From the NCBI GenBank assembly GCA_029257065.1, contig JARIDA010000076.1, positions 1 to 55,897 on the forward strand: a stretch of DNA of 55,897 nucleotides. Reading direction: 5' to 3'. The stretch comes from Tissierellaceae bacterium (GTDB lineage: Bacteria; Bacillota; Clostridia; Tissierellales; Tissierellaceae). Position 1 is the first letter of the stretch, and each line of letters begins with the position of its first letter. Of this stretch, positions 36,853 to 45,918 are shown in pieces. The translations under genes were made by a program, and so were the position numbers. Under the pieces are notes generated by a model. The model did not search any database. It worked only from the letters and a program-made list of their open reading frames with translations, and had not been told where the DNA came from.

Positions 36853-38070
36853 CTATTTTTTTATACTGATTATATTATCACTATATTTCAAAGACTTTAA
36901 ATACTTCTCTATTATTTGATTTTCATTAGTTTTTATTTCTTCAGATAAAAGCCGTACCTTATCCCATTCACCTTTTTCATATGCATAGACAAGTTTAAGC
37001 ATAGGAGCAAGATCACCCTCACCACTCAACAAAGCTTTTTTCATATCCTCTGTAACTGATATACCTTCCAAAGCTTCTTCCATAGACTGATCTAGTATAG
37101 CATCTAATGTTGAGAAAAGTAACATTACATAAATTTCCATATCTCTACTTTTAAGTTTACTATCTTTTGCTATTGATTCTCCAAACTCTGACCTTATAAT
37201 GGATCTTCTAGTTAATTCTATGGGTTTATCCGTAGATAAATCTTGAAGCATTAGTATATTTATCCATCTATCTATTTGTTTTAAACCCATATATACTAAA
37301 GAGTCTTTAATAGTATATAATATATCTTTTTTTCCAGAATTTTTTCGATTTACTAGAGTAAGTAATCTATAAGACATATTAACATCTCTTTTAATTATAT
37401 TTGCCAAGCTATCATATGAAGGCTCAGATTTTCTCAGTTCATTTATAATTCGTATATAACTCAATTTAATGGACTTTTTATTATTAGACTTACCTATTAT
37501 TATTGGTTTTTCAAAGAAATATCCTTGAAATAGGTGGAATCCCATTTCTTTAGCCATTTGATACTCTTTTTTTGTTTCAACTTTCTCTGCAAGTAAAATC
37601 TTTCTATCTGTAATTGCTCTATTTACCTCTGACTTTATAGTGTCCAATGGGGTAGAAATAATATCATACTTAATTATATCTGCTAATGGAACTAATGGGA
37701 AATCCTCATAATTTTCTATAAAATCATCCAGGGCTATTTTATAACCCTTATCCTTTAATTCTTTAAGTCTATCTAAAATATTATCATCTATATATGTATT
37801 TTCCAATATTTCTATTATAAGATTATCAGGCTCTATTAATTCAACTGAATCAGAGAATATAAAGTCATAATTGAAATTTATAAATGAAACCTTATTATTT
37901 GAAATACTATTTATTCCCAATTCAAACAATCCACCTAAAACAGTTGCTGTTGCTCTTTCAGGACATTGAGATTTATTAAATATTTTTGCATCTTTACTAT
38001 CTCTATACAATAGTTCATATCCATATACTCTCATATTTCTATCAAATATGGGTTGTCTTGCAATAAACAT
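36853..38070 (-). CDS. EAL-HDOD signalling protein (YuxH type)
   Basis: 405 aa. Residues 1-205 are a degenerate EAL domain: FIARQPIFDR at the start, YELLYRD in place of the catalytic EAL motif, EILEN, KIALDDF, and QGYFFEKP. Residues 210-390 are an HDOD domain (RLLTLVNRKNSGKKD, then SLVYMGLKQIDRWI). Loss of EAL catalytic residues is usual in this subgroup, so it more likely binds a ligand or partner than hydrolyses c-di-GMP. Last gene upstream in the run that continues through YkvA, YitT and PgcA. Confidence 0.88.
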   Translation of the reverse strand: MFIARQPIFDRNMRVYGYELLYRDSKDAKIFNKSQCPERATATVLGGLFELGINSISNNKVSFINFNYDFIFSDSVELIEPDNLIIEILENTYIDDNILDRLKELKDKGYKIALDDFIENYEDFPLVPLADIIKYDIISTPLDTIKSEVNRAITDRKILLAEKVETKKEYQMAKEMGFHLFQGYFFEKPIIIGKSNNKKSIKLSYIRIINELRKSEPSYDSLANIIKRDVNMSYRLLTLVNRKNSGKKDILYTIKDSLVYMGLKQIDRWINILMLQDLSTDKPIELTRRSIIRSEFGESIAKDSKLKSRDMEIYVMLLFSTLDAILDQSMEEALEGISVTEDMKKALLSGEGDLAPMLKLVYAYEKGEWDKVRLLSEEIKTNENQIIEKYLKSLKYSDNIISIKK

Positions 38071-38184
38071 TTAATTACACTCCCTTTAAATTATAATTGA
38101 TAAAATAATGGTCACATTTTTCTAAATCTAATTATAACATTGAATCTCATTTTAATTAATCTTTTTTGCTATTTTAAAAATAAA

Positions 38185-38219
38185 AAAGTAAAAAATAGAT
38201 AGAATCTATTTTTTACTTT
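38185..38219 (-). terminator. Terminator of the cobalamin operon
   Basis: A 16-base stem (AAAGTAAAAAATAGAT and its complement, 3-base loop) overlapping the last codons of the Cys-rich gene, followed by a T tract on the minus strand. Confidence 0.8.
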
Positions 38220-38479
38220 GAAAGATTTATTTCTCGTCTTCTAGATATCTCTTCTCCCAAGACTTTATTTATATGGTCATATCCCTTTGGTCTATGAGGA
38301 ATTAAACAATCAGAACAGTCCTTAACTCCATTTGTCATTTTATAATTCCCACCACATTCCTCTAATAAATATAAAGGACAATAGCAAAACAGACAATTAA
38401 ATTCATCTGGATTTTCAGTTTTATGACATGGTAAGTATTTACAATCTTTATTGTTAAAAAATCTATATGAATTTTCCAT
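38213..38479 (-). CDS. Cysteine-rich small protein at the end of the B12 operon
   Basis: 88 aa with eight cysteines, matching the cysteine-rich small domain family (PF04071): NNKDCKYLPCHK, FNCLFCYCPLY, EECGGNY, KDCSDCLIPH. The arrangement suggests Zn or other metal binding. The ATG at 38477-38479 has AGGAG nine bases upstream; a longer frame has no such site. It is the last gene of the riboswitch-controlled cobalamin operon, 57 bases after cbiJ. A metal-delivery or pathway-accessory role is inference from this position. Confidence 0.78.
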   Translation of the reverse strand: MENSYRFFNNKDCKYLPCHKTENPDEFNCLFCYCPLYLLEECGGNYKMTNGVKDCSDCLIPHRPKGYDHINKVLGEEISRRREINLSK

Positions 38480-38536
38480 AATAACAACTCCTAACAAATT
38501 TCTTTTAATTATCAACTTATTTCATTCTATCATATA

Positions 38537-39277
38537 CTATTTATAATTATAATTTTTTATTATCTTTTCTATCTCTTCTAAATTTCTGATCCCATCTTCT
38601 ATATCTCTGTCTATTAAAATAGTCTTTATACCTAATTCTTTGCAAGCATTTATTTTATCTCTAGTTCCACCATTGCTGCCACTATCTTTTGTCACACAAT
38701 AATCTACTTTATAATTTTGAAATATGGATTTATTAAATTCTTTTGAAAAAGGTCCTAACATTGCAACTATATCATTCATACTTACATTACTATTATTAGC
38801 CTGTTCTATACTGGGTATAGTTGGTAATATTCTATATATAAATCTATTATCTCCTCTTACTTTTTCAAAATCTTTAATATTTTTTGAGCCAGTAGTAAAA
38901 AATACTACTCCTTCTATATTTTTTAAATATTTATAAGTCTGTTCATAATTTTCCAAATAAATAATATCATCTTCATTATCCATTTTTTCTCTAACATATC
39001 TAATATATTTTACTCTTTTATCTTTTGCGATTTTCTTTGCATTTTCAGATACTATATCTGCATATGGATGGGTCAGGTCAATAATTAAACTTATACCCTT
39101 ATCTTCTATTAATCTTCCCATATCCTCAATATCCAGTCTGCCCACTATAACTCTATCCGTATCTATAAATTCTCTTGCATCCTCTGTGGCTACAGTAACT
39201 ATAAAATTATCCATATAATCCTTTATTCTGGATACAATTTCTCTAGCTTCGCTAGTTCCTCCAATAATCCAAATCAT
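38537..39277 (-). CDS. cbiJ: Precorrin-6A / cobalt-precorrin-6A reductase
   Basis: 246 aa (CobK/CbiJ). NAD(P)H-dependent reduction of the corrin ring. Opens with the characteristic IWIIGGTSEARE; DLTHPYAD and the C-terminal KDSGSNGGTRDKI are family signatures. Its ATG overlaps the cbiH stop by four bases, so translation is coupled. Confidence 0.93.
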   Translation of the reverse strand: MIWIIGGTSEAREIVSRIKDYMDNFIVTVATEDAREFIDTDRVIVGRLDIEDMGRLIEDKGISLIIDLTHPYADIVSENAKKIAKDKRVKYIRYVREKMDNEDDIIYLENYEQTYKYLKNIEGVVFFTTGSKNIKDFEKVRGDNRFIYRILPTIPSIEQANNSNVSMNDIVAMLGPFSKEFNKSIFQNYKVDYCVTKDSGSNGGTRDKINACKELGIKTILIDRDIEDGIRNLEEIEKIIKNYNYK

Positions 39278-39996
39278 TTTATATTGTATCCTCTTGGAGT
39301 TATAATTTTATTATTTTTTATATAGGTATTACTATTTCCAATTATTAAAACTGTAAGCATATCAATTTCTTCATAATCTATATCTCCTAATGTTGTAACT
39401 TTAACCTTAGTTCCTGGTCTTCCAGAGTCTCTTACTATTCCTACTGGTGTTTCACTATTTCTATATTTAGAAACTAATTTCAATGCTTCTTCTAAATGGT
39501 CTGGTCTTCCTTTGGATCTTGGATTATAAAGTGTAATTACAAAATCAGCTTCTGCAGCTTTGTCCATTCTCTTTAATATAACTTCCCATGGAGTCATAAG
39601 GTCTGACAAGCTTATAGATGCATAGTCATGCATAATTGGAGAACCTAGCTCTGCGGCTGCAGAAAAAGCTGCTGTTACCCCTGGTATAACTTCTACATCC
39701 ACCCCATTAGTTAATTCCATTATTGGACCTGCCATTCCATAAAGACCTGCATCTCCAGTACTCACTATGGAAGTTGTTTTCCCTTCCTTTAATAGCTCTA
39801 CTGCTTTTTTACATCTCTCTATTTCTCCTCGCATACCCGTGGAAAATATTTCTTTACCATCTACCCAATCTCCTAAATACTCTATATAAGGAGTATATCC
39901 TACAACTGCATCACTATTTTTTATAGCTTCTACTGCTTTAAAAGTCATATTTTCTTTGCCACCTGGTCCTATTCCAACTACGTATAATTTACTCAT
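39274..39996 (-). CDS. cbiH: Precorrin-3B C17-methyltransferase (cobalt-factor III)
   Basis: 240 aa. SAM-dependent tetrapyrrole methylase: VVGIGPGGKENMT at the N-terminus, STGDAGLYGMAG near residue 80, PGVTAAFSAAAELG, and TLYNPRSKGRP. Performs C17 methylation with ring contraction. No extra C-terminal Fe-S domain. One base separates it from cbiG. Confidence 0.94.
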   Translation of the reverse strand: MSKLYVVGIGPGGKENMTFKAVEAIKNSDAVVGYTPYIEYLGDWVDGKEIFSTGMRGEIERCKKAVELLKEGKTTSIVSTGDAGLYGMAGPIMELTNGVDVEVIPGVTAAFSAAAELGSPIMHDYASISLSDLMTPWEVILKRMDKAAEADFVITLYNPRSKGRPDHLEEALKLVSKYRNSETPVGIVRDSGRPGTKVKVTTLGDIDYEEIDMLTVLIIGNSNTYIKNNKIITPRGYNIK

Positions 39997-39997
39997 T

Positions 39998-41011
39998 CTA
40001 TTCTCCTTTTGTCTTTGATATGGATATGGTTATTCCATTATGTTTAGATTTTCTACTTATCATATTTTTTCCCATTATATAAGCTACTGGTTCTGAAACA
40101 GAATAAACTCCTATAGTCTTTTTAACAAAATCCGATCCTTCAAACATATAATCAATCTTTCCAACCTCTTCCAGACTATATATATTTAAAGGTACTTGGA
40201 AATATTTTGCTGATTCTATTATTCCAATTTCATCTTGTTTTACTTCAATAGTTCCCATTTCTCTAATTCCTTCTAAAAGTAGATTGTTCTCCTCAAAGGA
40301 ATCCTCAATTGCCTGTATAATTCTACTCTTCTCCACACCCCTTCTACAACCTATACCAATATTAATATTTCTAGGAATAAGTTGAGTATGTGGAATATTG
40401 AATTCATCTTTTATTTTATCTGAACTTATAATTATTAAACCATGAATATCCTTATCAATTTTATTTAAATCTTCTATTTCAAATAGATTATTATAATCTA
40501 TTTTATTTTTATCCTCTGTATAGAAGCCTATTTTTTTACCATTTACCATTAAGGAGGTAATAGTGGTAATACTTTTCATATCCATCATGTAATAATTATT
40601 TCTCTTTGCAAATATATCTACAGATTCTATTCCTCTTCCATCTGTAGCGGTAGTTATTACTCCAACTGTTCCCATGTTTTTTGAAATATAATCAGTTAAA
40701 TCATTTGCTCCACCAATATGTCCTGAAAGTAATGATATACAATATCTTCCTAAATCATCTATAACCAATATTGCTGGATCTTTTGTTTTATCCTGTATAT
40801 ATGGGTTTATATATCTTACAGCAATACCTGTTGCTGATATGAATATAAATCCATCATAATTATTCCAATTTTCCTTTAGAAAAGACTTTATTCCACCCTT
40901 ATGGTTTGAATTTTTTATATGTGTAAAAGAATATTTTTCATTCCCTAAATTTAGGATTTTATCTCCTATTTCAGCACCTTTATCTGTGAAAGAAAGGCAA
41001 GCTATTCTCAT
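39998..41011 (-). CDS. cbiG: Cobalt-precorrin-5A hydrolase
   Basis: 337 aa. Opens the delta-lactone ring and releases acetaldehyde. Three CbiG regions are visible: N-terminal domain with FISATGIAVRYINPYIQDK, SGHIGGANDLTDYI, and a C-terminal domain with GIGCRRGVEK. Its ATG overlaps the cbiF stop by four bases. Confidence 0.95.
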   Translation of the reverse strand: MRIACLSFTDKGAEIGDKILNLGNEKYSFTHIKNSNHKGGIKSFLKENWNNYDGFIFISATGIAVRYINPYIQDKTKDPAILVIDDLGRYCISLLSGHIGGANDLTDYISKNMGTVGVITTATDGRGIESVDIFAKRNNYYMMDMKSITTITSLMVNGKKIGFYTEDKNKIDYNNLFEIEDLNKIDKDIHGLIIISSDKIKDEFNIPHTQLIPRNINIGIGCRRGVEKSRIIQAIEDSFEENNLLLEGIREMGTIEVKQDEIGIIESAKYFQVPLNIYSLEEVGKIDYMFEGSDFVKKTIGVYSVSEPVAYIMGKNMISRKSKHNGITISISKTKGE

Positions 41012-41763
41012 TTTATTCCATCTCTATATTCATGAGTAAAAGTTGGGTCATATAATTTAGACCTTTCATAGGCTCCTTGAATAAAATTACCTACTAGTAT
41101 CTGTGCTGTTTTATTTATTCCTTCTGATTTTACCCTTTCAGCTATATCTTTTAAAGTTCCTATTATAATTTTTTCATCTTCCCAACTAGCCTTATATACA
41201 ACTGCAACTGGAGTATCTTCTGAACCATATCCTTCTATTAACTCTTCAACCACTGTATCTATGTCTTGAACAGATAGAAATATTGCCATAGATGCTTTAT
41301 GTTTTGCTAATTTCACTAAATTCTCTTTTTCAGGCACTGGAGTTCTTCCTTTAATTCTTGTTAATATAATTGTCTGAGTTACATCTGGTAATGTAAACTC
41401 TCTCTTTATAGCCGCACCTGCTGCTGTAAAGGAACTCACTCCTGGTACTACTTCAAAGTCTATCTCCTTTTCCTCTAATATATCCATTTGCTCTCTGATA
41501 GCACCATATATAGTTGGATCTCCTGTATGTAATCTAACTATTTTTTTATCCTGTGCATATCCCTCTTCCATAACTTCAATAACTTCTTCCAGTGTCATTC
41601 CAGCAGAATTGTACCCTTCCACATCTTCCTTACAAAAATCTAAATGCTCTTTCGAAACCAAAGAACCTGCATAAATCACTATATCTGCTTCTTCTAAAAG
41701 TCTTCTCCCCTTTAGAGTTATTAATTCCACATCTCCTGGCCCTGCCCCTACAAAACTTATCAT
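41008..41763 (-). CDS. cbiF: Precorrin-4 C11-methyltransferase
   Basis: 251 aa. N-terminal [15 protein letters not shown], then [12 protein letters not shown] near residue 78, and [13 protein letters not shown]. Motifs are those of CbiF/CobM. Overlaps cbiT by four bases. Confidence 0.95.
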   Translation of the reverse strand: MISFVGAGPGDVELITLKGRRLLEEADIVIYAGSLVSKEHLDFCKEDVEGYNSAGMTLEEVIEVMEEGYAQDKKIVRLHTGDPTIYGAIREQMDILEEKEIDFEVVPGVSSFTAAGAAIKREFTLPDVTQTIILTRIKGRTPVPEKENLVKLAKHKASMAIFLSVQDIDTVVEELIEGYGSEDTPVAVVYKASWEDEKIIIGTLKDIAERVKSEGINKTAQILVGNFIQGAYERSKLYDPTFTHEYRDGIK

Positions 41764-42308
41764 TTTTTCACTCCTTTAATTATAAAAATAGGATTTTCTC
41801 CCTTTAATAGTCCTATACCATCCATATATGCTGCTTGTATCATATGTGTTTCTATGTCTTTATATTTATATTTCTCTAATAACTGAGAAAACTCATTTAA
41901 ATTTTTAAGCATTATAAAATTTCCGCATACTAAGCCATCTTTTTCTAAATTATTTTCCAAATACTGAAATATATTTCCAAGCTCTCCTTTACTTCCACCA
42001 ATAAATACTTTATTAAATTTCTTCTTAGGTAGATCTTTTGGAGCTCTTCCCTGTATTAAATCTATATAAGTATTAAATTTCTCACTATTTTTTCTTATAA
42101 GAGTAATTCCTTCTTCTTCAGTTTCTATAGCCGTTACTTTGGCTCCTTGCAAACTTGCTTCAATGGATATGGAACCGGTTCCAGCTCCAATATCTAGGAA
42201 TCTGTCACCATCATGTATATTCATATGAGCTATTGTAAGCATTCTCACATTGAATTTTGTCATAGGAATATTTCCCCTAATAAATCCCTCATCTTTAATC
42301 CATTTCAT
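41760..42308 (-). CDS. cbiT: Cobalt-precorrin-6B C15-methyltransferase (decarboxylating)
   Basis: 182 aa. Class I SAM methyltransferase: FLDIGAGTGSISIEAS near residue 37 binds SAM, and FIGGSKGELG marks the CbiT group. It methylates C15 and decarboxylates the C12 acetate. Opens with KDEGFIRGNIPMTK, the usual CbiT N-terminus. Overlaps cbiE by 14 bases; CbiE and CbiT are separate proteins here rather than fused as CobL. Confidence 0.94.
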   Translation of the reverse strand: MKWIKDEGFIRGNIPMTKFNVRMLTIAHMNIHDGDRFLDIGAGTGSISIEASLQGAKVTAIETEEEGITLIRKNSEKFNTYIDLIQGRAPKDLPKKKFNKVFIGGSKGELGNIFQYLENNLEKDGLVCGNFIMLKNLNEFSQLLEKYKYKDIETHMIQAAYMDGIGLLKGENPIFIIKGVKK

Positions 42309-42897
42309 TTTTTATCACCACTACTGCCAAAGGTGAAAAGTCTTCTAATTCCTCACCTATTTTTATATTAACTATATTCTCATCTTTATAGGACAGATTA
42401 TAGCCTACATACATTTCCCCTTCAATACCTAGCTCCTCTAATCCTCTAGATATTTCACTTGGTGTATTTTTCTTATCTGTAAGACAAATTGTCAAAGGGT
42501 AATCTTTCACACTATCCAAAGACTCTTCTCTTCCATGTAATGATAATAAATTTGCCTCTTCCCAAGCTTCACCTAATTTTGCCATCATATATTGAAAGGA
42601 TGATAATCCTGGTAATATCTCCTTTATTTCAACTTGATTTCTTTTCAAATAATTTGTTATACCATAGAAATTTGGATCTCCAGAGGCTAATAACAATATA
42701 TCTTTATCTCTATTGGCTTTTATAATATCTAAAACTTCTGCCACTCTGCTAACCCTAATAATATCTGATCTAATTGGCTTAATACTATCTCCAATTCTTC
42801 CAAAGGCTATTAGTATTTCTGCTTGCTCTATTCTCTCTTTAACCTGAAATGTTAAGTATTTAGGATTCCCTGGTCCTCCTCCAGCTATTGTTAACAT
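42295..42897 (-). CDS. cbiE: Cobalt-precorrin-7 C5-methyltransferase
   Basis: 200 aa tetrapyrrole methylase. N-terminal IAGGGPGNPKYLT, then LASGDPNFYGI near residue 73 and LPGLSSFQYMMAKLG. Methylates C5; works with CbiT. Overlaps cbiD by seven bases. Confidence 0.93.
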   Translation of the reverse strand: MLTIAGGGPGNPKYLTFQVKERIEQAEILIAFGRIGDSIKPIRSDIIRVSRVAEVLDIIKANRDKDILLLASGDPNFYGITNYLKRNQVEIKEILPGLSSFQYMMAKLGEAWEEANLLSLHGREESLDSVKDYPLTICLTDKKNTPSEISRGLEELGIEGEMYVGYNLSYKDENIVNIKIGEELEDFSPLAVVVIKNEMD

Positions 42898-43967
42898 AAA
42901 TTAACACCTCTTTCCATAGAATAAATTATTACTTCGATTTCCATCTCTCTATCTTTAATATATGTCCTTATTCTTTCGGCTGATCCCTTCTCCATTAGAC
43001 TTACTATTTCCCCATATCCATTATCTATACAGATATTTAAAGCTTCTTCTGCTGTAAGAGTAGCATCTATCTTTTTAATTAATTCTATTGGTGCTTCCAT
43101 ATGAGCTAAATAATAAATGAATGCTTCCATTCTTGCATCTGAAACTTTGCTATGAGTATTAAAGATTCCTATTGCTAATTTGGCAAATTTTCCAATATGT
43201 CCCACTAAAGTTATAGATTTAAAACCTTTTTTATAAGCATATGTCAAACCCTCTCCAATATAATTAGATATTTTAACACTAGGATTAGTCTTACCTATTT
43301 CTTTTGCAATATTTTCTCCATAATTTCCTGGTACCAGAATAATATTATCCAAACCAAAATTCTCTCTTATCATGTCTATCTCTAAATATATAGTATCTAG
43401 TAGAGCTTTTTCTGACATAGGGTAAACAATTCCTTTTGTTCCTATTATGGAAATTCCACCCTCAATTCCAATATTAGAATTAAATGTCTTTCTTCCAATA
43501 GCTTCTCCTTCTGGAGCATAAATCAATACATTATATCCAGAATCACTTATCTTAGACAGTTCTTTTTTTATCATCTGCCTTGGAACTGGATTAATAGCTG
43601 CTTCACCTACTTTTCCAAATAATCCTTTTTTGCCTATTCTTCCTATTCCAATTCCACCTTCAATTATAATTTCTTTTCTACTATTTTTTTCCACTTGAGC
43701 AAATATTTTAATTCCATCCGTATTATCTGGATCATCTCCTGCATCCTTTATAATAGAGCAGGACACTTTTTTAGATTCTATATTAATATCATTTACCTTT
43801 AATCTTAAATCTATTCCTGCTGGCGTGTCTATTTGAACATAGTCTATCTCTTCTCCGGTTTCCAACATTATGGCACATGCTTTCGCTGCTGCTGTGGCAC
43901 AACTTCCCGTTGTGTATCCACATCTTAAATTTTCACCATCTTTTACTACAAATAAATCTAATTCCAT
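42891..43967 (-). CDS. cbiD: Cobalt-precorrin-5B C1-methyltransferase
   Basis: 358 aa. Anaerobic-pathway C1 methylase with its own fold. N-terminal LRCGYTTGSCATAAAKA is diagnostic, followed by GGIGIGRIGKKGL, GTKGIVYPMSEKA and VGHIGKFAKLAIG. Stop/start overlap TAATG with cbiC. Confidence 0.95.
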   Translation of the reverse strand: MELDLFVVKDGENLRCGYTTGSCATAAAKACAIMLETGEEIDYVQIDTPAGIDLRLKVNDINIESKKVSCSIIKDAGDDPDNTDGIKIFAQVEKNSRKEIIIEGGIGIGRIGKKGLFGKVGEAAINPVPRQMIKKELSKISDSGYNVLIYAPEGEAIGRKTFNSNIGIEGGISIIGTKGIVYPMSEKALLDTIYLEIDMIRENFGLDNIILVPGNYGENIAKEIGKTNPSVKISNYIGEGLTYAYKKGFKSITLVGHIGKFAKLAIGIFNTHSKVSDARMEAFIYYLAHMEAPIELIKKIDATLTAEEALNICIDNGYGEIVSLMEKGSAERIRTYIKDREMEIEVIIYSMERGVNLC

Positions 43968-44587
43968 TATCTTCCTGCAACCATATAAAGAAGTGCATTT
44001 ACTATTGAAGCTGCTACATTACTACCACCCTTGTATCCAACTGTAGTTATTGAAGGTATATCAAATTCTCTTAAATATTCTTTGGATTCTGCTGCACCTA
44101 TAAATCCTACAGGCACACCTATTATAAACTTAGGATCTAGTCTTCCTGCTTTTACATGCTCTAAGATTCTGAAAAGAGCTGTTGGAGCATTACCAATTAC
44201 AAAAGCATCTATTCCCTCTTCAACTGCTATGTCTATGGCACAAGCTGATCTTGTGGTTTCTAATTCTTTAGCCATTTGGAAAACTCTCTCATCATCTATA
44301 TAGCAAGCCAGTTCACAATTAGCTCTTTCCAGTGCTGGTTTGTTGATTCCCATAAAACCCATTCTAGTATCTGTGTATATTGTAGTTCCTTTTTCTATCT
44401 CTTCTTTAGCTATTTGAATAAAATTATTTTTAAACTCTATAATCTTTCTATATTCAAAATCACCTGTAGTATGAATCATTCTCTTAGCTATTATCATTTC
44501 CTCTTCACTGAAATTAGTATCACCCATAACCTCGTCAATTACATCCATACTTTTATTTTCTATTTCCATTGGATTTTTTATATACAT
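43967..44587 (-). CDS. cbiC: Precorrin-8X / cobalt-precorrin-8 methylmutase
   Basis: 206 aa. Moves a methyl group from C11 to C12. Motifs: catalytic His in IHTTGDFEY near residue 40, TRMGFMGINKPAL, GNAPTALFRILE, and GVPVGFIGAAESKE. The start at 44585-44587 is preceded by AGAGG and lies one base after the cbiA stop; a longer frame would overlap cbiA. Confidence 0.95.
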   Translation of the reverse strand: MYIKNPMEIENKSMDVIDEVMGDTNFSEEEMIIAKRMIHTTGDFEYRKIIEFKNNFIQIAKEEIEKGTTIYTDTRMGFMGINKPALERANCELACYIDDERVFQMAKELETTRSACAIDIAVEEGIDAFVIGNAPTALFRILEHVKAGRLDPKFIIGVPVGFIGAAESKEYLREFDIPSITTVGYKGGSNVAASIVNALLYMVAGR

Positions 44588-44588
44588 T

Positions 44589-45902
44589 TTAGCGCCTCTT
44601 TTCTTGTTCAATATTATTAAATAAGTTTTCTAATATATGCATATTTCCTAAAAAGTTAATATGCTGGTAATATCCAATCATATTTTTATACATATATCCA
44701 CATTTCCAATCTCTATTACTCATAGGCTTAGTTATTTCAAATATATTTTCTTCTGAAGAATGTATCTCAGATTTATGATATTCATTTCCTACTAAAATAG
44801 TCTTTGCTGGTCCATAAATTGTATCCTTTTTAGTCTCAATATTAACATATCCAAATCTTTTAAGTTTATCAGTCATAACTGACTTACCTTCAATTAATCC
44901 TACCATTTTTTCACCTTCTATAGAATTAGTTAGATACATTAAGGCCCCACCTTCTGCTATTAAATATCCATCTTTTTCCACATACTCTCTTATAGACTCC
45001 ATCATTGAATGATTTTCAGAAAGTTCTTTAGAGTAAAGTTCAGGATATCCTCCTCCTATATATATAAGATTAGCCTCTGGTATTTTTTCATCTCTAAGTG
45101 GAGAGAAATATTCTACTTGGCAAGTTTCTTCTAATATTTTCAAATTTTCACTATAGTGAAAATTAAAAACTTCATCACTGGCTATTCCTAATATTATATC
45201 TCTTTTTTTAGGATAAATATAATTTTCATATTCTACTATTCTACTTAGTTTCAAAATCTCATCTAAATCCACTGTCTCTTCCATAATATGTGCCAGTTTA
45301 GCTATTAATTCTTCTTTTTCTCTATCAGTATAACTATCATCCAAACCTAAACTTCTACTTTCTAATTTAAGTCTATCGTCTAATGGCACATATCCTAATA
45401 CCTTAATTCCAATATATTTTTCTATCTGTTCTTTTAAATATATATACATCATTTTACTAGTTTTATTTAAAATTACACCACTTATTTTAGACTCCTGAAA
45501 ATCAACCATTCCCTTTATCTTCGGAATTGCTGAAAACATTTCTCCTTTCGGAGTATAGACCAAGATTGAAGGTATATCTAATTCTCTAGATATATCATAG
45601 CTAGAATTTTCAAAAGTATTTCCAATACCATCAAAATATCCCATAGCTCCTTCAACAATTCCTAATTCACCAGAATTCATAGCTATGGCATGCCTAATTC
45701 CATCTTTCCCTTGTATATGCATATCCAAATTTCCTGCTGTTTTCTTTGCAGCTAGCCCTAAATACTTTGTATCCAGAAAGTCTGGTCCTGTCTTAAAAGC
45801 AGAAATATCTATTCCTCTGTTTTTTAAAGCTCTTATAATTCCTAAAGTCAATGTTGTTTTACCTGTATTACTAGAAGGAGCAGTTATCATAATCATATTC
45901 AT
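44589..45902 (-). CDS. cbiA: Cobyrinate a,c-diamide synthase with lost catalytic cysteine
   Basis: 437 aa from the ATG at 45900-45902; a TTG three codons earlier is possible. The N-terminal dethiobiotin-synthetase-like ATPase domain is intact: TAPSSNTGKTT near residue 9, KTGPDFLD, VEGAMGYFDG. The C-terminal class I glutamine amidotransferase domain keeps its fold (LIYIGGGYPELY) and His (GNEYHKSE, normally GHEFHYS). The nucleophile motif AECGGLMYL reads AEGGALMYL: codon 44949-44951 is GGT (Gly) where Cys is required. Glutamine hydrolysis should be impossible; amidation of the a and c side chains would then need free ammonia. No frameshift or stop; surrounding residues are conserved. Confidence 0.92.
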   Translation of the reverse strand: MNMIMITAPSSNTGKTTLTLGIIRALKNRGIDISAFKTGPDFLDTKYLGLAAKKTAGNLDMHIQGKDGIRHAIAMNSGELGIVEGAMGYFDGIGNTFENSSYDISRELDIPSILVYTPKGEMFSAIPKIKGMVDFQESKISGVILNKTSKMMYIYLKEQIEKYIGIKVLGYVPLDDRLKLESRSLGLDDSYTDREKEELIAKLAHIMEETVDLDEILKLSRIVEYENYIYPKKRDIILGIASDEVFNFHYSENLKILEETCQVEYFSPLRDEKIPEANLIYIGGGYPELYSKELSENHSMMESIREYVEKDGYLIAEGGALMYLTNSIEGEKMVGLIEGKSVMTDKLKRFGYVNIETKKDTIYGPAKTILVGNEYHKSEIHSSEENIFEITKPMSNRDWKCGYMYKNMIGYYQHINFLGNMHILENLFNNIEQEKRR

Positions 45903-45918
45903 TATTATCAACTCACTT

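Noticed and set aside
36853-38070. Active c-di-GMP phosphodiesterase
   Set aside because: The EAL motif is ELL and other catalytic residues are missing; EAL-HDOD proteins of this type are usually not enzymes.
41760-42897. Broken CobL (split CbiE and CbiT)
   Set aside because: Separate CbiE and CbiT are normal in the anaerobic pathway; each is full length.
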